From Streptomyces vinaceus (GTDB lineage Bacteria > Actinomycetota > Actinomycetes > Streptomycetales > Streptomycetaceae): a DNA stretch of 64,000 bases. A model generated the notes under the pieces. The model ran no database searches. It was not told where the DNA came from and saw only the letters and a program-made list of their open reading frames with translations. A program made the translations under genes and the position numbers. Numbering within the stretch: the stretch's first letter is position 1; each line of letters begins with the position of its first letter. The DNA lies in assembly GCF_008704935.1 (NCBI RefSeq), contig NZ_CP023692.1, positions 4,989,001 through 5,053,000 of the forward strand, read 5' to 3'. Of the stretch, positions 36,234 to 44,970 are shown piece after piece.

Positions 36234-36539
36234 ATGCGCCATCCGCTCCACGTCCCGCTGTCCGTACCGGTCGGGGCCCCCGCCGCCCCTGTCCCCGCCG
36301 CCCCCGCCACCGCGCCCGCGGCCCGGCACCGGGGGCACCGCCGGCCCTCCGTCCTGCGGACGGGCGTGGCCGCACTGGCCGCCGTACCGCCCGCCCGGCG
36401 CCTCGCCGCCGGGCTCGGGCTGGCCAGCGTGCTGGCCGCGACGGCGCTGACGGCGATGGTGAACCCGGCCGCCCCGGCGGCCCCGGACCGGGTGCCGGCC
36501 CGGCAAAGCTCAACCTTTGCGCAAGTTTCCGGGGATTGA
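36234..36539 (+). CDS. Small Pro/Ala-rich single-pass protein of unknown function
   Basis: The 101-residue frame starts at an ATG with GAGAGG upstream. It has a Pro/Ala-rich first third, a basic middle (RHRGHRRPSVLRTG) and one hydrophobic helix (AAGLGLASVLAATALTAMV). In related loci a ferric-reductase-like gene is often followed by a membrane-anchored FMN-binding protein; here only this short anchor-like protein is present. It could be the truncated start of such a gene. Upstream lies a CCCCG-rich low-complexity stretch (36160-36210). Confidence 0.45.
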   Translation: MRHPLHVPLSVPVGAPAAPVPAAPATAPAARHRGHRRPSVLRTGVAALAAVPPARRLAAGLGLASVLAATALTAMVNPAAPAAPDRVPARQSSTFAQVSGD

Positions 36540-36576
36540 TGGGTGCTGCACCCATCGGCTCCATAGGGTCGTGGCC

Positions 36577-37353
36577 GTGCCTGACATATCAACGACGATG
36601 ATCATCGTGCTCTGCGTGGCCGCCGCCGCGGCCGGCTGGATCGACGCCGTGGTGGGCGGCGGCGGACTGCTCCTCCTGCCCGCCTTGCTCCTCGGCCTGC
36701 CGAACGCCCAGCCGGCCGCCGTGCTCGGCACCAACAAGGCCGTGGCCATCGTCGGCACCGCGGGCGCGGCGGTGACGTACGTACGCAAGGCACCGGTGGA
36801 CGTGAAGCTCGCCGTCCGGATCGGCATCGCGGCGCTCGCCGGCTCCATGGGCGGCGCCGCGCTGGCCGGCGGGATCAGCAAGGACACCATGCGCCCGCTC
36901 ATCATGGGCGTACTCGTGGTCGTCGCGGGCATCGTGATCTTCAAGCCGGGCTTCGGCACCGCCCCCTCGACCGCGCCCGTCAGCCGGCAGCGGGTGCTGC
37001 TCGCCATCGGTCTCGCGGGCCTCGGCATCGGCTTCTACGACGGTCTCATCGGTCCCGGTACGGGGACCTTCCTGGTGCTCGCCCTCACCGCGCTGCTCCA
37101 CCTCGATCTGGTGACCGCGTCCGCGACCGCCAAGATCGTCAACTGCTGCACGAACGCCGGGGCGCTCGCGATGTTCGCGTACCAGGGCATGGTGCTGTGG
37201 CAGCTGGCCGCGCTGATGGCGGCGTTCAACCTGGCGGGCGGCATGGTCGGCGCCCGGATGGCGCTGAAGAAGGGCAGCGGGTTCGTGCGCGCCGTGCTGC
37301 TGACCGTCGTCGGCGCCCTGGTGGTCAAGCTCGGTCTGGAGCAGTGGGGCTGA
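36577..37353 (+). CDS. TauE/SafE-family sulfite/sulfonate exporter-like permease
   Basis: The 258-residue membrane protein has about eight helices and the two TauE/SafE repeats (GWIDAVVGGGGLLLLPALLL with GTNKAVAIVGTAGAAVTYV; GFYDGLIGPGTGTFLVLALT with SATAKIVNCCTNAGALAMF). The GTG at 36577 (VPDISTTMIIV) has AGGG about ten bases upstream. Family members export sulfite or small organic anions, and the substrate here is not known. It converges on the sortase gene. Confidence 0.93.
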   Translation: MPDISTTMIIVLCVAAAAAGWIDAVVGGGGLLLLPALLLGLPNAQPAAVLGTNKAVAIVGTAGAAVTYVRKAPVDVKLAVRIGIAALAGSMGGAALAGGISKDTMRPLIMGVLVVVAGIVIFKPGFGTAPSTAPVSRQRVLLAIGLAGLGIGFYDGLIGPGTGTFLVLALTALLHLDLVTASATAKIVNCCTNAGALAMFAYQGMVLWQLAALMAAFNLAGGMVGARMALKKGSGFVRAVLLTVVGALVVKLGLEQWG

Positions 37354-37381
37354 CCGGCGGGACCGACCGGCGGGACACCCC

Positions 37382-38002
37382 TCAGTACGTGCCGGTGAGG
37401 TGGGCGAAGACGACCACGTTGCCCTGGTAGCCGGTCCGGGGCGAGAAGCCGCCGCCGCAGGTGATCACCCGGAGCTCGGCGCGCGGCGAGGGGCCGTACA
37501 CGCGGGAGTCGGGGAAACGGTCGGCTTCGTACACCTCGACCGCGTGGACGGTGAACACGGCGGTACGTCCGTCCGCGCGCGTTATCTCGATCGCCGCCCC
37601 GCGGTGCAGCGCGCCCAGGTGGTAGAAGACGGCGGGGCCGGTCGAGTGGTCCACGTGGCCCACGACGACGGCGGTGCCGACCGCGCCGGGGGTGGTGCCG
37701 TCCCGGTACCAGCCCGCCAGGTCGCGGCGGGCGGGCGGCGGCACCTCGATGCTCCCGTCGGGGCCGAGTCCGAGACCGGTCAGCGGGGCGTCCACCCGGA
37801 TGGAGGGGATCCGGATCCGGTTCGGCGGGGATCCGGGGAGCGGGTCGATGCTGCCGGGGTAGTGCGCCCGCGTGCCCAGCGCCTCGGCGGGGGAGGGCAG
37901 CGGGGGCCCGGTCGGGACGTCGGAGCCGCTGCCGACGAGCCAGATGCCGACGCAGGCGGCGAGCGCGACGAGCCCGACGCGGCCGGCCTGGCCTCTGCCC
38001 AT
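37382..38002 (-). CDS. Class F sortase
   Basis: This 206-residue membrane-anchored transpeptidase has an N-terminal signal anchor (VGLVALAACVGIWLVGSG). The sortase barrel holds the catalytic His in VVVGHVDHS, the Cys in LRVITCGGGFSP, and the Arg in the following PRTGYQGNVVVFA. The short length and lack of C-terminal extensions fit class F, the actinobacterial group. The adjacent membrane-anchored protein gene on the same strand may encode a partner, though no LPxTG-type motif is seen in it. Confidence 0.93.
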   Translation of the reverse strand: MGRGQAGRVGLVALAACVGIWLVGSGSDVPTGPPLPSPAEALGTRAHYPGSIDPLPGSPPNRIRIPSIRVDAPLTGLGLGPDGSIEVPPPARRDLAGWYRDGTTPGAVGTAVVVGHVDHSTGPAVFYHLGALHRGAAIEITRADGRTAVFTVHAVEVYEADRFPDSRVYGPSPRAELRVITCGGGFSPRTGYQGNVVVFAHLTGTY

Positions 38003-38213
38003 GGGTGCCCCCTGGCGGTGTGTTCCGGTCCCTGCTCCGTGTGGCGGCCCTCGCGGTTCCGCGCGGCGGCCTCGCGTACGACGGCTCTGCGCGCGGCGGC
38101 GCGCGGTGTGACGGCAGGCCGTCGCCCGGCCCCGCGAACGGGGGGGACCTCACGGGGCGGGCGACGGGGGACGGTACCGGTCGGACCGCGGCAGCAGCCG
38201 CGGTGGGCGTCCG

Positions 38214-38756
38214 TCAGCTCCGCGTGCCGCTCGCCCGGCGACGCAGGAGCCAGGTACCGCCGACGGCGGCCGCGGCCAGCACGACCGCTCCCGCCGTGAT
38301 CTTGGTGGGGTCGACGGTGGTGGTCGTCCCGCCACCCACCCCGGTACGGACATGGCCCTTGGGGCCGCGTTCGGTGACGACGAGATCGCCGGTGGCGTAT
38401 TTGCCGTCGGCGCAGGTCGCGCCAATGCTGTATGTGCCCGGGCGAATGCCGCGGGCGATTTGGAACTGCCCGATGACCACCTCTTTATGGGTGCCGGGGA
38501 TCAATTTGAAGCGGCCGCCGCCGACCGTGGTGGCGTCCCCGTCGGCGTGGCCGCCGACGCCGCAGGCGGTGGTGTTCACGGTGATGCTCGCCCCGGGAGC
38601 GGCGGTTTTCGGCCAGATTTCCAGCTTCGCGAAGTCGCCGGGCGCGAAGCCCGTCGTACCGAGCTCCGCGGCGGCGACCGCCCCGGCGACCGGGCCCGTG
38701 AAGGCTACGGCGGTCAGCGCGGTGGCGGTGAGCACGTGGGCGGTGCGTCGGCGCAT
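38214..38756 (-). CDS. Secreted, C-terminally membrane-anchored protein next to the sortase
   Basis: The ATG at 38756 follows GGAG and gives 180 residues. A signal peptide (RTAHVLTATALTAVAFTGPV) precedes a beta-rich extracellular domain with two cysteines (TACGVGG and ATCADGK) that may form a disulfide. A Thr-rich linker (GGGTTTTVDPTKI) leads to a C-terminal helix (AGAVVLAAAAVGGTWLL) and a basic tail (RRRASGTRS). This resembles a sortase substrate in all but the sorting motif. It lies 211 bp before the sortase gene, in the same direction. Confidence 0.8.
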   Translation of the reverse strand: MRRRTAHVLTATALTAVAFTGPVAGAVAAAELGTTGFAPGDFAKLEIWPKTAAPGASITVNTTACGVGGHADGDATTVGGGRFKLIPGTHKEVVIGQFQIARGIRPGTYSIGATCADGKYATGDLVVTERGPKGHVRTGVGGGTTTTVDPTKITAGAVVLAAAAVGGTWLLRRRASGTRS

Positions 38757-38960
38757 GGGGGCTCCTGGAGACACGGGGTCGTGGTCCCGAGCAAACCCGG
38801 CCCGGTCGCCTCGCGCCTGCTGATGATCCGTCAGGTATCCCTGGGTGGCCGCCGTTTCCGCAGGTCATGGCCCTCGGTTCGGCCATCGGGGCGTATCACG
38901 CCGTACGGGTGAGGCCGGCCCGGACGACCCGGCGGGCGAACCCCGCGACCCCTGCCCGGC

Positions 38961-39000
38961 CCCCGCCCGGCCCCGCTCACCCCCGCCCGGCCCCGCTCAC
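38961..39000. repeat. Perfect 20-bp tandem duplication at the kinase 3' end
   Basis: CCCCGCCCGGCCCCGCTCAC occurs twice in direct tandem (38961-38980 and 38981-39000). The second copy contains the TGA stop of the histidine kinase gene (38997-38999), so the duplication does not change the protein. Confidence 0.9.
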
Positions 39001-40271
39001 ACCGCGGGCAGCGTCACCGTCGCCGCCGCGCCCGCCGGAGCCGGGTTCGACAGCGTCACCCGCGCCCCGATCACCTGCGCCTGGCCGAACGCGATCGTCA
39101 GGCCCAGCCCCGTCCCCTGGCCCCGCTCGGCGGCGCCCGTCAGGAACCGCTGAGGCCCGTCCCGCAGCAGCTTCACCGGGAAGCCCGGGCCGTGGTCCCG
39201 TACCGTCACCGCGTTCGCGCACACCGTCACCGTGACCGGCCCCCCGCCGTGGCGACCGGCGTTGACCAGCAGGTTCATCAGGATCCGCTCCAGCCGCCGG
39301 GCATCGGTGCGGACCATCTCGGCGTTGTCCGCGCCGACCACCTGCGCCGCCACTCCCGACCGCCGCGTGATCGTCGCCACCAGCGGACCCAGGGCGTGCG
39401 CCCCCAACTGCGCCTCCTCCCGGCGCGCGTCCAGCCGCGCCACCTCCAGCAGGTCCTCGGTGAGCGTGCGCAGCGCCGCGACCCGGTCCCGCACCAACTC
39501 CGTCGGCCGCCCGGCCGGCAGCAGCTCGGCCGCGGTGTGCAGCCCCGTCAGCGGGGTCCGCAGCTCGTGCGCCACGTCCGCCGTGAACCGCTGCTCCGCC
39601 TCCAGCCGCTGCTGGAGGCTGGCCGCCATCGTGTCGACCGCCGAGGACAGCTCGGCGACCTCGTTCCGGCTCCCCGGCACGCCCGACGTCCCGATCCGCG
39701 CGTCCAGTTCGCCCTCGCTGATCCGGCGGGCCGTCTCGGCCGCCGTCCGCAGCTCCTTGCTCAGCCGGCTCGCCATCAGCGCGCCGCCGATCGCCGCGAG
39801 CGTCACGACCCCGGCCCCGGAGGCCACCAGTTGCCGGTCCAGCTCGACCAGTTCGGCCTGCTCGCCGCCGAGCGGGCGCCGTACGGACAGCACGTGGTCG
39901 CCGCCGACCGGGCGCGCCGCCCACACCGCCGGATCCGGCCCGGTCAGGTCGAGGTAGGTGGTGCGCCGGCCCGCCAGCGCCGCCCGGCGCAGCGGCTCCG
40001 GCAGCCGCGGGCAGTCGATCCACGCGTCGGCCTCGCCGACCTTGTCGTCGTCCAGCCGCCCGGTGAGCTCGTACACCTGGCGCACGCGGATCAGCTGGGC
40101 CAGCGCGCTCTCCCGGGCCGCGTCGCCCACCTGCTGGGCCCGCGCCTGGTGGATCAGTACGCCGATGGTCACGGCGACCAGCGAGCAGCCGGCCGCGAGC
40201 AGGATCGAGATCTTCCAGCGCAGGCCGAGGGCCCGCAGGAGGTGTCGGCAGCGGATCAGGGCGGGCCTCAT
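38997..40271 (-). CDS. Two-component sensor histidine kinase
   Basis: The 424-residue membrane kinase has TM helices at about residues 21-40 and 148-168 enclosing a 107-residue extracytoplasmic sensor domain, then a HAMP region. The phospho-acceptor is His235 (FTADVAHELRTPLTG). The ATPase domain has MNLLVNAGRHGGGPV (N box), RDHGPGFP (G1) and GQGTGLGLTIAFG (G2). The ATG overlaps the upstream lipoprotein stop by four bases (ATGA). No response-regulator gene is adjacent. Confidence 0.93.
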   Translation of the reverse strand: MRPALIRCRHLLRALGLRWKISILLAAGCSLVAVTIGVLIHQARAQQVGDAARESALAQLIRVRQVYELTGRLDDDKVGEADAWIDCPRLPEPLRRAALAGRRTTYLDLTGPDPAVWAARPVGGDHVLSVRRPLGGEQAELVELDRQLVASGAGVVTLAAIGGALMASRLSKELRTAAETARRISEGELDARIGTSGVPGSRNEVAELSSAVDTMAASLQQRLEAEQRFTADVAHELRTPLTGLHTAAELLPAGRPTELVRDRVAALRTLTEDLLEVARLDARREEAQLGAHALGPLVATITRRSGVAAQVVGADNAEMVRTDARRLERILMNLLVNAGRHGGGPVTVTVCANAVTVRDHGPGFPVKLLRDGPQRFLTGAAERGQGTGLGLTIAFGQAQVIGARVTLSNPAPAGAAATVTLPAV

Positions 40272-40978
40272 TCGCACACCCGGCCGTACCGGTCGGTGCG
40301 CTTCGGCTGCGGGCCGGCCTGCTCGCTGTCGCAGCCCGGGAGGGACTTGCTGTAGCGCCGCTCGTCGCTGACGACCCGCATCCGCTCGCCGTCCCAGTGG
40401 TAGCGGACGGCCTGTTCGGAGCCGTCGTCGGCGGCGGTGCGCAGCAGCAGGTCGCCGCCGATGGTCTCGGCGGCCAGCCTCCGGCCGACGGTGAAGAGGA
40501 CGGGGACGATCCGGGTCCCCTCGGCGGTGTACACGGTCAGCGCGGTGCGCCCGGTCTCCGCGTCGGCGGCGACGATCAGGTCCTGGGCCCCGTCGCCCGT
40601 GAGGTCGCGGTAGAGGGGCGGGCGTATGCCGACCTTGCCGGGCGCGTCGATCCAGCCCTTCGCCAGGAACGGCTTCATCGACTTGTCGGCGCGTACGACG
40701 TCCCGCACGCTCACCGCGGGCAGCCCGCCCGCCCCCACCTCGGGTGCGTCCTTCAGTGGCTGTGGCCGGGGCTCCCGGGTGCCGACCGGTTTCCCGGGGC
40801 CGGAGACGGAGTGGTCGGTCCACAGCGGCCAGAGCGATTCGGGCCGCGGCTGGGCCGACACGGGCGGCGCGGGCTCCCCGACGCCCAGCCCTCCGGGCGC
40901 GGAGCAGCCGCCGACGGCGAGCGCGCAGATCAGGGCGCACAGGAGGGCGGCGGCGAGGGGGCGGGCGGGTCGCGTCAT
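40268..40978 (-). CDS. Lipoprotein cotranscribed with the histidine kinase
   Basis: The 236-residue protein has a lipobox (ALAVGGC, lipidated Cys near residue 25) after a hydrophobic signal peptide. The mature part contains an FG-GAP/VCBS-like segment (LYRDLTGDGAQDLIVAADAE) and beta-rich sequence (TALTVYTAEGTRIVPVLFTV). Translation is coupled to the kinase by an ATGA overlap, which suggests a sensory or inhibitory partner outside the membrane, comparable in arrangement to CseA of the CseB-CseC system. The functional comparison is an inference. Confidence 0.88.
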   Translation of the reverse strand: MTRPARPLAAALLCALICALAVGGCSAPGGLGVGEPAPPVSAQPRPESLWPLWTDHSVSGPGKPVGTREPRPQPLKDAPEVGAGGLPAVSVRDVVRADKSMKPFLAKGWIDAPGKVGIRPPLYRDLTGDGAQDLIVAADAETGRTALTVYTAEGTRIVPVLFTVGRRLAAETIGGDLLLRTAADDGSEQAVRYHWDGERMRVVSDERRYSKSLPGCDSEQAGPQPKRTDRYGRVCE

Positions 40979-41180
40979 GAGGAGCCAAATGGGTGTGAGG
41001 AGGGACGAACCGACCGTAGCGGGCGACGATCACGGGCACCGGGAGGTTGTGTAACAGCGGTGCGTACGGTGGAGGGGCGCAGGCAGAATCGGGACCAAAG
41101 TCCTGGACCGCGTGCTGTCCGCCGTACCCGAGGGAGGGCCCCGTGACATCAGCCGATCGGTTCAACGGGCCGGTGACCGG

Positions 41181-41600
41181 ATGACCGCCGAACTCCCCTT
41201 CTTCGTGTACGGGACCCTGCGCCCGGGGGAGGTCAACCACGACCTGTTCCTGCGGGGCCGCACGGCGGCCGAGGAGCCCGCCCGGCTCCCGGACGCGCTC
41301 CTGTACGACGGCCCCGGCTACCCGTACGCCGTCCCGCACCCCGGATCGGAGGTCGTCGGCGAGCTGGTCACCGCGGCCCCCGGCGCGTACGGGAGGCTGC
41401 TGGCCGAACTGGACCGGCTGGAGGAGTACCACGGCCCCGACCGGCCGTTGAACGTCTACGACCGGGTCCGCCGGGACGCGGTCCGCCCGGACGGCACCCG
41501 GACCGCCGCCTGGGTCTACCTGGCGGCCCCGCTGCTGGCCCGCAGGCTGCGCGAGTCCGGCACCGAGATACCGGGCGGCGACTGGTTCGGGCGGAGGTAG
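41181..41600 (+). CDS. Gamma-glutamylcyclotransferase-like (AIG2/GGCT-fold) protein
   Basis: The 139-residue protein begins ELPFFVYGTLRPGEVNHDLF, the YGTL motif that lines the active cavity of the GGCT fold. It continues with LLYDGPGYPYAVPHPGSEV and the catalytic acid region LLAELDRLEEYHG. The ATG at 41181 is at the family-typical position, seven residues before YGTL. The gene is divergent from the lipoprotein gene and converges on dnaG. The substrate is unknown. Confidence 0.9.
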   Translation: MTAELPFFVYGTLRPGEVNHDLFLRGRTAAEEPARLPDALLYDGPGYPYAVPHPGSEVVGELVTAAPGAYGRLLAELDRLEEYHGPDRPLNVYDRVRRDAVRPDGTRTAAWVYLAAPLLARRLRESGTEIPGGDWFGRR

Positions 41601-41648
41601 TCCCCTGCGCGGGCAGTCCGGCGTGGCCGGGCGTCCGGCGGTACCGGG

Positions 41649-43568
41649 CTACAGGCCCTCGGCGCCGCGGTTGCGCAGGCGCTGCCCGTACTGCTGGAGC
41701 ACCCAGAGCTCCTCCTGGACCGCCGCCAGCTGCTCCGGCGGGGCCTGGGTGCCCAGGCGCGACATCGTGCCCTGGATCTCGTGGACCCGGCGGTCGACCG
41801 CGCGCAGCCGGACCTGGACCAGCTGGACCCCCGCGTACACCTCGTCCACCGTCTTGGCGTGGATGGCCTCGACCGCGAGCTCCGTGACCAGCGCGCGGAC
41901 GGTGTCGTTCGGCGCCGCGTCGCGTACCCGGGCCAGGTAGTCGTCGGTGCCCAGGGAGGCACCGCCCGCGGCCTGGATGGCCTCGCGGACCGCCGCGTAG
42001 GGCGGGGCGGTGAACTCGTCGACCCCGTACGCGTCGAAGGCCGGCGAGACCAGCGCCGGGCGCTGGAGCGCCAGTTTGAGCAGCTCGCGCTCGGTGCGGT
42101 GCGCGGGGCTGCGCAGGTTCAGCGCCGGTCCGCCGCCGGTGGGGGCGCTCGGCGCCGGGGCCGCCTCGTACGGGGACGCCTGCGACGGCCGGCCGCGGCC
42201 CTGCTGCTGCCCGCCGCCCTGGCCGCCCCGTTCCCGCGCCCAGCGCGCCAGCTGCGCGACCCGCTTGACGACGAACTGCTCGTCGCGGATGCCGAGCATC
42301 CCGGCGAGCTGGACCGCCGACTCGTGCTGGATCGCGATGTTCTTGATGTTGGCGACGACCGGGGCCGCCTCGTCGAGCGCGGCCGCCCGGCCCGCCGGGT
42401 TCTCCAGGTTGTGCCGGGCCACGATGTGCCGCAGGGCGAACTCGAACAGCGGGGTACGGGCCTCCACCAGACCGGCCACGGCCGCGTCCCCCTGTGCCAG
42501 GCGCAGGTCGCAGGGGTCCATGCCGCCGGGGGCGATGGTGATGGAGGTTTCGGCGGCGAACTTCTGGTCGTCCTCGAAGGCGCGGAGCGCGGCCTTCTGG
42601 CCGGCCGCGTCCCCGTCGAAGGTGAAGATCACCTCGGCCGTCGCGTTGTCCATCAGCAGGCGGCGCAGGATCTTGATGTGGTCGCCGCCGAAGGCGGTGC
42701 CGCAGGTCGCGATCGCGGTGGTGACCCCGGCCATGTGGCAGGCCATCACGTCCGTGTAGCCCTCGACCACCACGGCCCGAGAGGTCTTCGCGATCTCCTT
42801 CTTCGCCAGGTCGATGCCGTACAGGACCTGGGACTTCTTGTAGATCGCCGTCTCGGGGGTGTTCAGGTACTTCGGCCCGTTGTCGTCGTCGCGCAGCTTG
42901 CGCGCGCCGAAGCCGACCACCTCGCCGCTGATGTCCCGGATCGGCCACATCAGGCGGCCGCGGAAGCGGTCGATGGGCTTGCCGCTGCGGCTGTCCTGGG
43001 CCAGGCCGGAGGTGATCAGCTCCTTGTCGCTGAAGCCCTTGCCGCGCAGGAAGCGGGTCAGGTGGTCCCAGCCGGCCGGGCTGTACCCGACGCTGAAGTG
43101 CTCGGCCGCGGCCTGGTCGAAGCCGCGCTCCGCGAGGAACCTGCGGCCGATCTCGGCCTCGGCGCCGCCCAGCTGCTCCACGTAGAACTGCGCGGCGGCC
43201 TTGTGGGCCTCGACCAGGCGGATGCGCTCGCCGCGGCCGCTGGTGCCGGCGGTGTAGCCGCCCTCCTCGTACCGCAGGGTGATGCCGGCCTGGCCCGCCA
43301 GGCGCTCGACCGCCTCCGAGAAGGAGAGGTGGTCGATCTTCATGATGAAGTCGAGGGTGTCCCCGCCCGCCTGGCAGCCGAAGCAGTGGTAGAGACCCTT
43401 GCTGGGGCTGACCTGGAAGGACGGGGACTTCTCGTCGTGGAAGGGGCAGAGGCCCTTGAGGTTGCCGCCGCCCGCGTTGCGCAGCTGGAGGTAGTCGGAG
43501 ACCACGGCGTCGATCGGGACCGCGTCCCGTACCGCCTTCACATCGTCGTCGTTGATCCGTCCTGCCAC
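41649..43568 (-). CDS. dnaG: DNA primase DnaG
   Basis: DnaG makes RNA primers at the replication fork. The 639-residue protein has the CHC2 zinc finger (LCPFHDEKSPSF, YHCFGC), the RNA-polymerase core and Toprim domain (VVVEGYTDVMACHMAG; FTFDGDAAGQKAALRAF), and a C-terminal helical DnaB-binding domain after a Gln/Gly/Pro-rich linker at about 450-485. The ATG at 43568 begins MAGRINDDDVKAVRDAVPID. Confidence 0.97.
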   Translation of the reverse strand: MAGRINDDDVKAVRDAVPIDAVVSDYLQLRNAGGGNLKGLCPFHDEKSPSFQVSPSKGLYHCFGCQAGGDTLDFIMKIDHLSFSEAVERLAGQAGITLRYEEGGYTAGTSGRGERIRLVEAHKAAAQFYVEQLGGAEAEIGRRFLAERGFDQAAAEHFSVGYSPAGWDHLTRFLRGKGFSDKELITSGLAQDSRSGKPIDRFRGRLMWPIRDISGEVVGFGARKLRDDDNGPKYLNTPETAIYKKSQVLYGIDLAKKEIAKTSRAVVVEGYTDVMACHMAGVTTAIATCGTAFGGDHIKILRRLLMDNATAEVIFTFDGDAAGQKAALRAFEDDQKFAAETSITIAPGGMDPCDLRLAQGDAAVAGLVEARTPLFEFALRHIVARHNLENPAGRAAALDEAAPVVANIKNIAIQHESAVQLAGMLGIRDEQFVVKRVAQLARWARERGGQGGGQQQGRGRPSQASPYEAAPAPSAPTGGGPALNLRSPAHRTERELLKLALQRPALVSPAFDAYGVDEFTAPPYAAVREAIQAAGGASLGTDDYLARVRDAAPNDTVRALVTELAVEAIHAKTVDEVYAGVQLVQVRLRAVDRRVHEIQGTMSRLGTQAPPEQLAAVQEELWVLQQYGQRLRNRGAEGL

Positions 43569-43602
43569 CCGTGAAGTCTACGGCCGGGCACCGGCAAACC
43601 CG

Positions 43603-44877
43603 TCAGGCCCCCTCCGCCCCCACCAGGGAGTCCAGCGGAACCGACGGGTCCGCCAGGGCCTCGCGGTTGACCGGGGTCTTCGACCGGATCAGGGCCTGGA
43701 TGTGCTCGGTGACATCCCACACATTCACGTTCATCCCGGCCAGCACCCGCCCCTCCGACAGCCAGAACGCGATGAACTCCCGCTTGGCCACGTCGCCGCG
43801 GATCAGCACCTGGTCGTAGCCGCCCGCCGGGGCGTACCCCGAGTACTCCAGGCCCACGTCGTACTGGTCGGAGAAGAAGTACGGCACCCGGTCGTACGAC
43901 ACCTCCTGGCCCAGCATCGCCCGCGCCGCGGCCGGGCCCCCGTTGAGGGCGTTCGCCCAGTGCTCGACCCGCAGCCGGGTCCCGAGCAGCGGGTGGTGCG
44001 CCGCGGCCACGTCGCCGACGGCGAACACGTTCGGATCACTGGTGCGCAGCGAGGCGTCCACGGCGATGCCGCCGCCGTGCTGCCGGTCGACCAGGGCCAG
44101 CCCGGAGGTCTCGGCGAGCGCCGTCCGGGGCGCCGCCCCGATCGCCGCGAGCACGGCGTGCGCCGGATGCTCCTCCCCGTCGTCGGTGCGGGCCGCGAGC
44201 ACCATGCCGTCGTGCCCGACGATCTCGGTGAGCCGCGCCCCGAAGTGGAAGCGGACCCCGTGCTCCGCGTGCAGGTCGCCGAACAGCCGGCCGATCTCCG
44301 GCCCCAGCACCGCGTGCAGCGGGGTGGCCAGCGGCTCGACCACCGTGACCTCGGCCCCGTACCCCCGGGCCGCGGCGGCCACCTCCAGGCCGATCCACCC
44401 GGCGCCCGCGATCAGCAGGTGGCCGTTGTCCCGGCCGAGGGTGGCCAGGACGCCCTTCAGCCGCTCGGCGTGCGCGAGCCGGCGCAGGTGGTGCACCCCG
44501 ACCAGTTCCGTGCCGGGGATGTCCAGGCGGCGCGGTTCGGCCCCGGTGGCCAGCAGCAGCTTGTCGTAGTGCAGCGCCGTGCCGTCACCGAGGACGATCT
44601 TGCCGGCCTCCCGGTCCAGCTGGACCGCGGGCTGGCCGAGGTGCAGCTCGATGTCGGCCTTCGCGTACCAGGACGGCTCGTGGACGAAGACGCTGTCGCG
44701 CTCCTCCTTGCCCTGCAGGTACCCCTTGGAGAGCGGGGGCCGTTCGTAGGGGTGGTCGCGCTCGTCGCCGACCAGGATCACCCGCCCCGTGAACCCCTCG
44801 GACCTCAGCGTCTCCGCCGCCTTGGCCCCGGCGAGCCCTGCGCCGACGATGACGAATGTCCGGTGTGCGTCGACCAC
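43603..44877 (-). CDS. FAD-dependent pyridine nucleotide-disulfide-type oxidoreductase (ferredoxin reductase-like)
   Basis: The 424-residue flavoprotein has two Rossmann motifs (TFVIVGAGLAGAKAAETLRS for FAD; HLLIAGAGWIGLEVAAAARG for NAD), the YERPPLSKGYLQG and LLLATGAEPRRLDIPG motifs, and VFAVGDVAAAHHPLLG. This is the ferredoxin/rubredoxin reductase layout. The GTG at 44877 lies six bases after GGAGG; longer starts lack a ribosome site. It lies between dnaG and dgt on the same strand. Its electron acceptor is not adjacent. Confidence 0.93.
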   Translation of the reverse strand: MVDAHRTFVIVGAGLAGAKAAETLRSEGFTGRVILVGDERDHPYERPPLSKGYLQGKEERDSVFVHEPSWYAKADIELHLGQPAVQLDREAGKIVLGDGTALHYDKLLLATGAEPRRLDIPGTELVGVHHLRRLAHAERLKGVLATLGRDNGHLLIAGAGWIGLEVAAAARGYGAEVTVVEPLATPLHAVLGPEIGRLFGDLHAEHGVRFHFGARLTEIVGHDGMVLAARTDDGEEHPAHAVLAAIGAAPRTALAETSGLALVDRQHGGGIAVDASLRTSDPNVFAVGDVAAAHHPLLGTRLRVEHWANALNGGPAAARAMLGQEVSYDRVPYFFSDQYDVGLEYSGYAPAGGYDQVLIRGDVAKREFIAFWLSEGRVLAGMNVNVWDVTEHIQALIRSKTPVNREALADPSVPLDSLVGAEGA

Positions 44878-44970
44878 CTGATGCCTCCTCATAACCTCTC
44901 CGCCACATGCGACCACATGCGAGCGTCCCGCACCGAGCCTGCCGCGTGAAGGGGGAATGGCCCGATCGGC

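Noticed and set aside
36023..36592. Minus-strand frames opposite the 101-aa gene and the end of the ferric-reductase-like gene
   Set aside because: Gly/Ala/Arg/Pro-rich shadow sequence without a ribosome site.
43552..44949. 465-codon plus-strand frame opposite the FAD reductase
   Set aside because: Antisense shadow; the reductase on the minus strand has complete cofactor motifs.
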